DNA of 5,248 nucleotides, taken from an uncultured Collinsella sp. (GTDB lineage: Bacteria > Actinomycetota > Coriobacteriia > Coriobacteriales > Coriobacteriaceae). Location of the stretch: NCBI GenBank assembly GCA_900556675.1, contig USQE01000104.1:1-5248 (forward strand). The letters are read 5' to 3'. The translations under genes and the position numbers were made by a program. Below, piece after piece: positions 1 to 5,248 of the stretch. How positions within the stretch are numbered: the stretch's first letter is position 1; every line of letters begins with the position of its first letter. The notes below the pieces were generated by a model. The model was given only the letters and a program-made list of their open reading frames with translations. It was not told where the DNA came from and made no database searches.

Positions 1-654
1 TGCGCGATAGGCATCGGCCTCCTTGGAGACGCGTTCGAGCAGCTCGGATGTATCGACGCCCTCGACTTGCGCGACCGTTTCCACCGTCTGCATGGCGACC
101 GCCCTCAGGTACGCGCACGCGCTGTCCCCCAGCTGCTCGAGGTCTATCTCCTCGCCGCCCTCCCGGGCAAAGCCGACCGCCATCACAAAGTCCATGATGC
201 CCGAGACCAGAAAGCCCACCGCAAAGCTCGAATCCGCCTTCCGATCTTCTTCTCCGTCGGGGTGGACGATCTCTCTCACGCGGTCGATGATGATCGCATG
301 GATGCCCTGCACGACCTGCTCGGCGGCACCCGCCCTCATGGTGATGACGATGCGCCGCAGCAGGCAGCGGACGTCGCGCCGGTCGAACGCCGAAAGGTCG
401 CCCTCGCTCGAAAAATGCCAGAGGGCATCGGTGATGAGCTCGTTATCCTGCAGCAGTTGGGCTATGGCGATGGCGACGAGTTCATCGAAATCGTGAAAAT
501 AGTAGTAAAACGTTCCGCGATTGCACCGGGCGGCGCGGGTCACCTCGCCAACCGACAGCTCGAAGATGCTGTTGTTCTCGATGAGCTCCCAAAACGCCTC
601 GATGATACGGGTGCGTGCATCGGGCGCATCGGCGTCCTTACGCGGTCTCGCCAT
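1..654 (-). CDS. TetR/AcrR-family transcriptional regulator (3' end beyond window)
   Basis: The frame runs 218 codons from ATG at 654-652 to the window edge without a stop, so the C-terminus is missing or only just reached; TetR proteins are usually about 190-220 residues. Residues about 13-62 form the N-terminal helix-turn-helix DNA-binding domain: a first helix (TRIIEAFWELIE), then SVGEVTRAARCNRGTFYYYF, the typical TetR turn and recognition helix, followed by the DFDELV helix. The remaining residues are mainly helical, with hydrophobic stretches near 103-122 and 143-162, as expected for the ligand-binding and dimerisation domain; its ligand cannot be read from sequence. The start overlaps the end of the upstream frame by 17 bases, which suggests co-transcription with the dehydratase activase-like gene and possible control of it. 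A GTG at 663-661 is an alternative in-frame start. The family call is secure; target and inducer are unknown. Confidence 0.93.
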   Translation of the reverse strand, partial: MARPRKDADAPDARTRIIEAFWELIENNSIFELSVGEVTRAARCNRGTFYYYFHDFDELVAIAIAQLLQDNELITDALWHFSSEGDLSAFDRRDVRCLLRRIVITMRAGAAEQVVQGIHAIIIDRVREIVHPDGEEDRKADSSFAVGFLVSGIMDFVMAVGFAREGGEEIDLEQLGDSACAYLRAVAMQTVETVAQVEGVDTSELLERVSKEADAYRA

Positions 655-2698
655 GCGCCTCACCGCACCCCTGCGCCTTGGCGTTCATGATGAGCATCTG
701 AAGACGGTTCTCCACGTTGGCGAAGCTCACGTCGGGATCGTAGTCGAGCGGCAGGAACTGCGCCGTGGGATACTGCTCCTTGAGCGCATGGATGAGCCCG
801 CGCCCCACGACATGGTTGGGCAGACACCCGAACGGCTGCAGGATCACGAAGTTGCGGCAGCCGCGCTTGGCGTGCTCGAGGATCTCCGCCGGAATCAGCA
901 CGCCCTCGCCCGCATCGAACGTATGGTGCAGGATCTTATCGCTCGCGCGCACGAGCTCGGGCATGCGCGTCGGCGGCTCGTAGAGCGGGCTCGCCGCGCC
1001 CAGGCGGTCGCAACGGTCGTGCGCGAGCTCGAACAGGTTGTCCGCCGTGGCGTACCAGGCCTTTTCGGGCAGCGACAGGTCGACGTGGAACTCGCGCGAC
1101 TGCGCATGCTTGTAGAAATAGGTCTTGCGGATCACGTCGGTCATGCGCGCCTCGATGACCTCGAGCCCGTTGTCCTCGAGGTAGCGCTCGATCTCGTGGT
1201 TGGCGCCGAGATGGAAATTGAGCAGGTACTCGCCCACGATGAGAACGGTCGGATGCGGGTTCGAGCGGTCGTACGGAACGGCGTCCATGATCGCAAGCGC
1301 GCGTTTGAAGCCCGTCGCCTGGCCTCTCAGCCCGGAGCGCTCCATGCCCTCGATAACCTCATCGAGCGCGCGGTCGAACGCAGCGTCCGCCGCGCCCTTC
1401 TCGAGCTCGTAGGGACGGATGCGCCTAAGCATGGCCTCGAGGGTATCGATCATGGGAAGACCGTAGGCGATCTGGATGCTCGGGCCAAGGCCGAGCTTGA
1501 AGCCCGGATGCGCATTGTGGGCATCGACGTCGTCGTTGGTGAGCACCGGGACATAGTCGTATCCCGCGTCGTCGAGCGCGCGGCGCAGCAGGGGCATGTA
1601 GTGCGTCAGGCGGCAGTCGCCGATATACTTGCCAGTCACCACGGCGACGTCGTGCGGGTCGTACTTACCGCTCTCGAGTGCCGCGAGCGCCTCGCCGATC
1701 ACGATTTGCGCGGGGAAGCAGATGTCGTTGTGCACATAGCGTTTGCCCAGGCGGATGGCATCCTCGCGCCCGATATCAAGGGCCTCGGCGCGCACGCCCT
1801 GATTGCGCATCGCCGCGGTCATGAGCCTGCAGAACGCATGGGAGGTGTTGGGGACCAGCGCGATCTTGTCGTGCCGGTCGCGCTTGGTGTACTTGACCTT
1901 ATACGGGTCGTCGAGCGGATGGACCGCGTGCACCCGGGCGCCCTCGGCACGCTCCTCCGCGCGACGACGGTTGACCGACTCGATAAACGAACGCACGCGA
2001 ATGCCCATGGGACCGGCGACGTCGCTCTCATCGAGCTTGATCATCATCGGAACCTTGGAGCCCATCTCGCCCATCATGCGCGCGATCTCATCGGTGAGAT
2101 ACGCATCGTGGCCGCAGCCGAAGCTGCCCATCTGCACGAGCTCGAGCTCGGGCGTCGATGCGACGATGACCGCGCACGACAGCATGCGCGCATGGTAGTT
2201 GTTCACGATGTCGATGCGGCTGTTGGAAAGATCGACGTTGCAGACCCCCGGCACCGCATCGGGCGTCAGCACGGGGATGCCGCGCTCAGAGAAGAGCTTG
2301 GGCAGCCCGTGGTTGACCAGCGGGTCGTTGTGGTACGGGCGCGAAGCGATCACCACCGCGTAGCCGCCGTCCTCGCGCACGTTCTCGAGCACCTGCCTGC
2401 CGCGCAGCTGCAGCTGGTTCTCAAACGTCTGCTGCGCGCGGTCCGCCTGCTCGGTCGCCTTGGCAACCAGGTCGGCATCGATATCGAAGGTCTCCTTGCA
2501 CCACGCCTTGAGCTGGCGGTTTCGGTCGCCCTCGTCGTACCAGTGGAACAGCGGCGTATCGAACGGAACGCCGAAACGCTCCTCCGGGTTATCGGAATTG
2601 CGCATCACGTAGGGGTATCCCTTTACGACGGCGCACATCCACTCGCTGGTAGAGGCGGTGTTTTCGGTGGGCACCGTCGTGATGATGGGCATGAAGAT
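638..2698 (-). other. C-terminal portion of 2-hydroxyacyl-CoA dehydratase activase-related protein; N-terminal ATPase domains missing
   Basis: This covers residues 340-1025 of the chimeric frame. Full-length relatives are about 1,400-1,500 residues: two BadF/BadG/BcrA-type ASKHA ATPase repeats, a DUF2229 region, then this C-terminal part related to the dehydratase subunits. Here the sequence enters near the end of the DUF2229-like region (IFMPIITTVP, then a conserved-type Cys at residue 361). It continues through VVIASRPYHNDPLVNHG (453-469), VQMGSFGCGHDAYLTDEI (527-544), NDICFPAQIVIGEALAAL (663-680), TGKYIGDCRLTHYMPLL (694-710), GEYLLNFHLGANHEIERYL (828-846), LQPFGCLPNHVVGRG (959-973) and the C-terminal FLPLDYDPDVSFANVENRL (987-1005). 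Cysteines 534, 666, 701 and 963 sit in these motifs and could bind an iron-sulfur cluster; that is inference. Family activases pass ATP-activated electrons to dehydratases of amino-acid fermentation, but the specific substrate is unknown and the ATPase half is absent. Confidence 0.85.
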
Positions 2699-3715
2699 GC
2701 GGTCGGCGCCGGCGAGGCCCATGACTACGGCGTTGATCTGCTGCGAGATCTGGCCGATCTGTCCGCAGAACTGCTTGGTCATGTTGAGGAACGGCACCAC
2801 GACGGCGATGGACAGCGCCATGCCCGAGATGCTCAGGTTGGGCACGCCCAGCGCCAGGAAAATGCCGCCGGCAAGGGCCACCAGCACGTAGAGCAGGTTA
2901 CCCAGGTTCATAAGGATAGGCATGAGGATGTTGGCGTACATGTTGGCCTTCTGCGATACCTCGAAGAGCTTTTCGTTGCGCTCGTCAAAATCGGCCTCGG
3001 CGGCAGACTCGTGGCAGAATGCCTTGACGACCTTCTGGCCGTTCATGACTTCCTCGATATGACCCTCGACCACGCCGAGCTCGGTCTGCTGCGCAATGAA
3101 GAAGCGCGCGGAGTTGGAGCCGAGCAGCTTGGTCATAAAGGTCATAAAGGCGACGCCTGCCACAATGACCAGGCACATCCAAACGCTGTAGTACAGCATG
3201 ATAAAGAACACCGTGACGATGACGATGGTCGTCATGAGCAGGTTGGGTAGCGACTGGCTGATCATCTGGCGCAGCGTGTCGATGTCGTTGGTGTAGTGGC
3301 TCATGATGTCGCCGCGCTGGTGCGTGTCGAAGTAGCGAATCGGCAGGTCCTGCATGCGGTTGAACATCTTCTCGCGCAGCTTCTCGAGCGAGCCCTGCGT
3401 GACGATGGCCATGGCGCGGTTCCAGAAGAGCGAGGACAGGATGCCGACGCCGTAGATGCAGGCGAGGGTGGTCACGAGCTGTGCGATCTTGGGCTGTGCG
3501 GCTTCCCAATCGCCCGACTGCCACGATTCGCTAATAATCTGCAGGGCGCTCTGAAGGAAGGTCGTACCGATGGAGTTGATGATGGCGCAGAGCACCACGC
3601 CGACAACGACGAGGGGCAAAAGCACGGGGTAGAAGCCAAAGAGCGTCTTGATGAGGCGCGACATGGTGCCGCCCTTGCGGTTGAGTGCGCGCTCGGCGGT
3701 CGTTGCCTTACTCAT
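638..3715 (-). CDS. Chimeric ORF: ABC exporter membrane domain joined to C-terminal part of 2-hydroxyacyl-CoA dehydratase activase-like protein
   Basis: This is one uninterrupted 1,025-codon frame ending in TAA at 640-638. ATG at 3715 is chosen because AGGAAGGAGG lies eight bases upstream and because the in-frame extension upstream is only an Arg-rich shadow of the preceding gene. Residues about 20-340 are a complete ABC exporter membrane domain of the MdlB-like type. Residues about 341-1013 match the end of the large activase-related family (HgdC/YjiL plus DUF2229 type), with motifs such as ASRPYHNDPLVNHG, GSFGCGHDAYLTDEI, DICFPA and LQPFGCLPNHVVGRG. No Walker A, signature or Walker B motif follows the membrane domain, and no ASKHA-type ATPase precedes the activase part. 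I know of no natural family with this architecture. It is either an in-frame deletion fusion or an artefactual join. As written, the product would be a membrane protein with a large cytosolic activase-like tail. Confidence 0.85.
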   Translation of the reverse strand: MSKATTAERALNRKGGTMSRLIKTLFGFYPVLLPLVVVGVVLCAIINSIGTTFLQSALQIISESWQSGDWEAAQPKIAQLVTTLACIYGVGILSSLFWNRAMAIVTQGSLEKLREKMFNRMQDLPIRYFDTHQRGDIMSHYTNDIDTLRQMISQSLPNLLMTTIVIVTVFFIMLYYSVWMCLVIVAGVAFMTFMTKLLGSNSARFFIAQQTELGVVEGHIEEVMNGQKVVKAFCHESAAEADFDERNEKLFEVSQKANMYANILMPILMNLGNLLYVLVALAGGIFLALGVPNLSISGMALSIAVVVPFLNMTKQFCGQIGQISQQINAVVMGLAGADRIFMPIITTVPTENTASTSEWMCAVVKGYPYVMRNSDNPEERFGVPFDTPLFHWYDEGDRNRQLKAWCKETFDIDADLVAKATEQADRAQQTFENQLQLRGRQVLENVREDGGYAVVIASRPYHNDPLVNHGLPKLFSERGIPVLTPDAVPGVCNVDLSNSRIDIVNNYHARMLSCAVIVASTPELELVQMGSFGCGHDAYLTDEIARMMGEMGSKVPMMIKLDESDVAGPMGIRVRSFIESVNRRRAEERAEGARVHAVHPLDDPYKVKYTKRDRHDKIALVPNTSHAFCRLMTAAMRNQGVRAEALDIGREDAIRLGKRYVHNDICFPAQIVIGEALAALESGKYDPHDVAVVTGKYIGDCRLTHYMPLLRRALDDAGYDYVPVLTNDDVDAHNAHPGFKLGLGPSIQIAYGLPMIDTLEAMLRRIRPYELEKGAADAAFDRALDEVIEGMERSGLRGQATGFKRALAIMDAVPYDRSNPHPTVLIVGEYLLNFHLGANHEIERYLEDNGLEVIEARMTDVIRKTYFYKHAQSREFHVDLSLPEKAWYATADNLFELAHDRCDRLGAASPLYEPPTRMPELVRASDKILHHTFDAGEGVLIPAEILEHAKRGCRNFVILQPFGCLPNHVVGRGLIHALKEQYPTAQFLPLDYDPDVSFANVENRLQMLIMNAKAQGCGEAHGETA
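658..664 (-). promoter_or_regulatory. Weak Shine-Dalgarno-like site for the TetR gene
   Basis: The coding strand reads GGTGAGG, ending three bases before the ATG at 654. The spacing is short and the match partial, so translation may depend on coupling to the upstream frame, which ends 17 bases into this gene. The alternative start GTG at 663 has AGGGG at 672-668 with four bases of spacing, which is no better. Confidence 0.35.
2690..2704 (-). other. Fusion junction between ABC exporter and activase homologies
   Basis: On the coding strand the bases read GCCGACCGCATCTTCATG for A-D-R-I-F-M. ABC exporters normally have ADRIF followed by an acidic linker, whereas the activase family has a D-x-I-F-M-P-I stretch at the equivalent place. 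Both parents would therefore be expected to share an I-F codon pair here (ATCTTC, 2698-2693), a short microhomology that could seed either a deletion or an assembly misjoin. The frame is kept across the join. The exact breakpoint to the base cannot be set without the two parental sequences. Confidence 0.75.
2699..3715 (-). other. Transmembrane domain of second (MdlB-like) ABC exporter subunit; NBD missing
   Basis: This covers residues 1-339 of the chimeric frame. Six hydrophobic segments are visible at about residues 30-52, 80-100, 160-178, 179-197, 268-290 and 297-312, the full type IV exporter core. Family hallmarks include LPIRYFDTHQRGDIMSHYTND at 124-144 (the intracellular loop after TM2), the EEVMNGQKVVKAF coupling segment at 221-233 and ISQQINAVVMGLAGADRIF at 323-341. 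In normal family members the last motif is followed by a short linker and a roughly 230-residue ATPase domain; here the ABC homology stops at ADRIF. The preceding gene encodes the partner half-transporter and overlaps by eight bases, so the pair was built as a heterodimeric exporter, most likely for drugs, lipids or peptides. The substrate cannot be inferred. Confidence 0.9.
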
Positions 3716-5248
3716 GTGCCTCGCCTCCTTCCTGGGTCTGAGCTTGCGTTGCGGATGCCTCGGTGTCGGCCTCGACGGCCCCTTCGCCCTCGGCAGACAT
3801 CTTGTTTTGCGAGGTAAAGGTCTCGCGGTAGATCTCGCTCGTCTTGAGCAGCTCGTCATGGTTGCCGATCTGCGCGATACGGCCACCCTCCATGACGATG
3901 ATGCGGTCTGCGTCCTGCACGGAGCTGATGCGCTGGGCGATGATGAGCTTGGTCGTGTTGGGCAGATAGCTTGCCAACCCTGCGCGGATCTTGGCGTCGG
4001 TCTTGGTGTCGACGGCGCTGGTGGAGTCGTCCAGGATCAAGATCTTGGGGCGACGCAGCAGGGCACGCGCAATGCACAGGCGCTGCTTCTGACCGCCGGA
4101 AACATTGGAGCCGCCCTGCTCGATCCAGGTGTCATAACCCTTGGGGAAGCCATCGACAAACTCATCGGCGCAGGCCAGATGTGCCGCCTCGCGGACTTCC
4201 TCGTCGGTGGCGTTCGGGTCGCCCCAGCGCAGGTTTTCGGCAATGGTGCCGCTAAACAGTACGTTTTTCTGCAGCACCATGGCCACCTGGTGGCGCAGGG
4301 CGTCCAAGTCGTAGTCGCGCACGTCCATGCCGCCCACGCGCACGGTGCCCTCGGTGGCGTCGTACAGGCGGGCGATGAGGTTAACGAGCGTGGACTTGGC
4401 CGAGCCGGTACCGCCGATGATGCCGATGGTTTCGCCGCTCTTAATGTGCAGGTCGATATCGTCGAGCGCCTGGCGCTTTGCATGCGCGGAATACTTAAAG
4501 CTCACGTGGTCAAAGTCGATGGAACCGTCGGCAACCTCGAGCACGGGCTCGGCGGGATCGGCGATCGTGGGCTCGGCGGTCAGCACCTCGGTAATGCGGT
4601 GCGCCGATTCGTCGGCCATGGTCACCATGACAAAGATCATCGACAGCTGCATCAGGCTCATGAGGATCGTGAAGCCATAGGTAAAGATTGAGGAGAGCTG
4701 GCCCACGTCGAACAGCGTGCCCTGGCTCGTGATGATGAGCTTGGATCCCAGGTAGATGATGACGACAAATGCGCCGTTGACGCAGATGTTCATCATGGGG
4801 TTGTTAAAGGCGAGCAGCTTCTCGGCGCGGGTGAAGTCCATCTGGACGTCGCGCGCGGCGGTGGCGAACTTCTCCTTCTCAAAGTCTTCGCGCACATAGC
4901 TCTTGACCACGCGCATGCCGGTGACGTTTTCCTCGACGGACTCGTTAAGGGCATCGTACTTGTGGAACACGCGCGAGAAGATGGGGCGTACCTTAAAGAT
5001 GATAAAGAACAGTCCAAAGCCCAGCAGCGGAATGATGACCAGGTAGACCATGGCGACGCTGCCGCCCATGATAAATGCCATGGTAAACGCAAAAAGAAAC
5101 ATCAGCGGACACCGCACTGCGATACGCACGATCATCATATAGGCGTTCTGCACGTTGGTAACATCCGTGGTCAGACGTGTTACCAGTGAGGAACTTGAAA
5201 ACTTATCGATATTTTCAAATGAAAATTCCTGTATTTTTGCATACAGAT
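3708..5248 (-). CDS. ABC exporter half-transporter, MdlA-like, with degenerate NBD (5' end beyond window)
   Basis: This is the first gene of a heterodimeric ABC multidrug/lipid exporter pair. It is open at the right edge: reading enters with LYAKIQEFSFENIDKF and TRLTTDVTNVQNAY, the conserved stretch between TM2 and TM3, so about the first 90-100 residues are outside. Four later membrane helices follow. The NBD is complete: Walker A GGTGSAKST (4415-4389), Q-loop Gln (4271-4269), signature VSGGQ (4103-4089), Walker B ILILDD (4043-4026) with Asp instead of the catalytic Glu, D-loop STSAVD, and a switch position that is Gln (3935-3933, AQRIS) instead of His. This pattern fits the degenerate-site subunit of pairs such as TM287/288. 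The last 30 residues are an acidic, low-complexity tail. The stop TAA at 3710-3708 overlaps the next start. Substrate is unknown. GTG at 5153 is internal, not the start. Confidence 0.95.
   Translation of the reverse strand, partial: LYAKIQEFSFENIDKFSSSSLVTRLTTDVTNVQNAYMMIVRIAVRCPLMFLFAFTMAFIMGGSVAMVYLVIIPLLGFGLFFIIFKVRPIFSRVFHKYDALNESVEENVTGMRVVKSYVREDFEKEKFATAARDVQMDFTRAEKLLAFNNPMMNICVNGAFVVIIYLGSKLIITSQGTLFDVGQLSSIFTYGFTILMSLMQLSMIFVMVTMADESAHRITEVLTAEPTIADPAEPVLEVADGSIDFDHVSFKYSAHAKRQALDDIDLHIKSGETIGIIGGTGSAKSTLVNLIARLYDATEGTVRVGGMDVRDYDLDALRHQVAMVLQKNVLFSGTIAENLRWGDPNATDEEVREAAHLACADEFVDGFPKGYDTWIEQGGSNVSGGQKQRLCIARALLRRPKILILDDSTSAVDTKTDAKIRAGLASYLPNTTKLIIAQRISSVQDADRIIVMEGGRIAQIGNHDELLKTSEIYRETFTSQNKMSAEGEGAVEADTEASATQAQTQEGGEAHE
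3724..3733 (-). promoter_or_regulatory. Strong Shine-Dalgarno site for the chimeric ORF
   Basis: The coding strand reads AGGAAGGAGG, with eight bases to the ATG at 3715. It lies inside the last codons of the upstream exporter gene (Q-E-G-G), and the start and upstream stop are interlocked as ATGAGTAA. This fixes the start of the downstream frame and indicates translational coupling of the two exporter subunits. Confidence 0.85.
5211..5246. repeat. Two adjacent short inverted repeats in the AT-rich right edge
   Basis: ATTTTC-AAAT-GAAAAT (5211-5226) is followed two bases later by CTGTAT-TTTTGC-ATACAG (5229-5246). Both are perfect six-base arms. They lie inside the coding region of the first exporter gene in a stretch of about 26% GC, where such short repeats arise easily, so a function is not established. 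Confidence 0.3.

Noticed and set aside
67..690. A 207-codon plus-strand frame opposite the TetR gene
   Set aside because: It has a His/Arg/Asp-rich, low-information product antisense to a clear TetR helix-turn-helix gene, and no convincing ribosome binding site.
3131..3148. Nine-base tandem repeat GGTCATAAA x2
   Set aside because: It encodes F-M-T-F-M-T inside a hydrophobic helix of the exporter, has only two copies and keeps the frame. It is most simply chance within coding sequence.
521..3250. A 909-codon open frame on the plus strand
   Set aside because: It is antisense to two confidently recognised genes, its product is His/Arg/Asp-rich with no recognisable domain, and it runs across the fusion junction. 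It is a shadow of high-GC codon usage on the other strand.
3708..3715. Possible intergenic promoter or terminator between the two exporter genes
   Set aside because: The genes overlap by eight bases (ATGAGTAA), so there is no intergenic space, and I see no stem-loop with a T-run nearby.
3716..3886. N-terminal extension of the chimeric frame to an ATG at 3886
   Set aside because: The extra 57 residues are Arg/Pro/Ser-rich and read through the end of the upstream exporter gene in another frame. The ATG at 3715 has a near-perfect Shine-Dalgarno at ideal spacing.
5229..5246. LexA-like operator CTGT...ACAG
   Set aside because: The spacing is ten bases rather than the eight of the Escherichia coli type LexA box, it is inside a coding region far from any start, and actinobacterial LexA sites have a different consensus.

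Overview
The whole 5,248-base window is coding, and all of it is on the minus strand. Read in transcription order (high to low coordinates) there are three open reading frames that overlap by a few bases and look like one transcription unit. No tRNA, rRNA, CRISPR array, insertion sequence, terminator or intergenic promoter is visible, and no gene-free stretch longer than a few bases exists. The GC-rich coding style, the MdlA/MdlB-like ABC exporter pair and the large acyl-CoA dehydratase activase type protein suggest an anaerobic gut actinobacterium of the Coriobacteriia, possibly Collinsella-like. That assignment is inference from protein style, not proof.

Region by region: (1) 5248-3708 is the first half-transporter of a heterodimeric ABC exporter. 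Its N-terminus lies outside the window. The nucleotide-binding domain (NBD) is complete but has the degenerate catalytic residues expected of one subunit of such pairs (Asp for the catalytic Glu, Gln for the switch His). (2) 3715-638 is a single 1,025-codon frame and the most unusual object here. It starts with a strong ribosome binding site and a complete six-helix exporter membrane domain of the partner subunit. At about residue 340 (near base 2695), exactly where the linker to the NBD should begin, it switches to the C-terminal ~685 residues of a large 2-hydroxyacyl-CoA dehydratase activase related protein. The exporter's NBD and the activase's N-terminal ATPase part are both absent. (3) 654-1 is a TetR-family regulator, open at the window edge, whose start overlaps the end of the chimeric frame by 17 bases.

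If the sequence is correct, the exporter has lost its catalytically competent ATPase half and the activase has lost its ATP-driven electron-activating domains. The join is either a real in-frame deletion/fusion or an assembly or cloning misjoin between two unrelated loci. The sequence alone cannot decide, and a misjoin is at least as likely as a functional fusion. A second irregularity is the extreme right edge: the last 58 bases fall to about 26% GC while still encoding the conserved exporter sequence.
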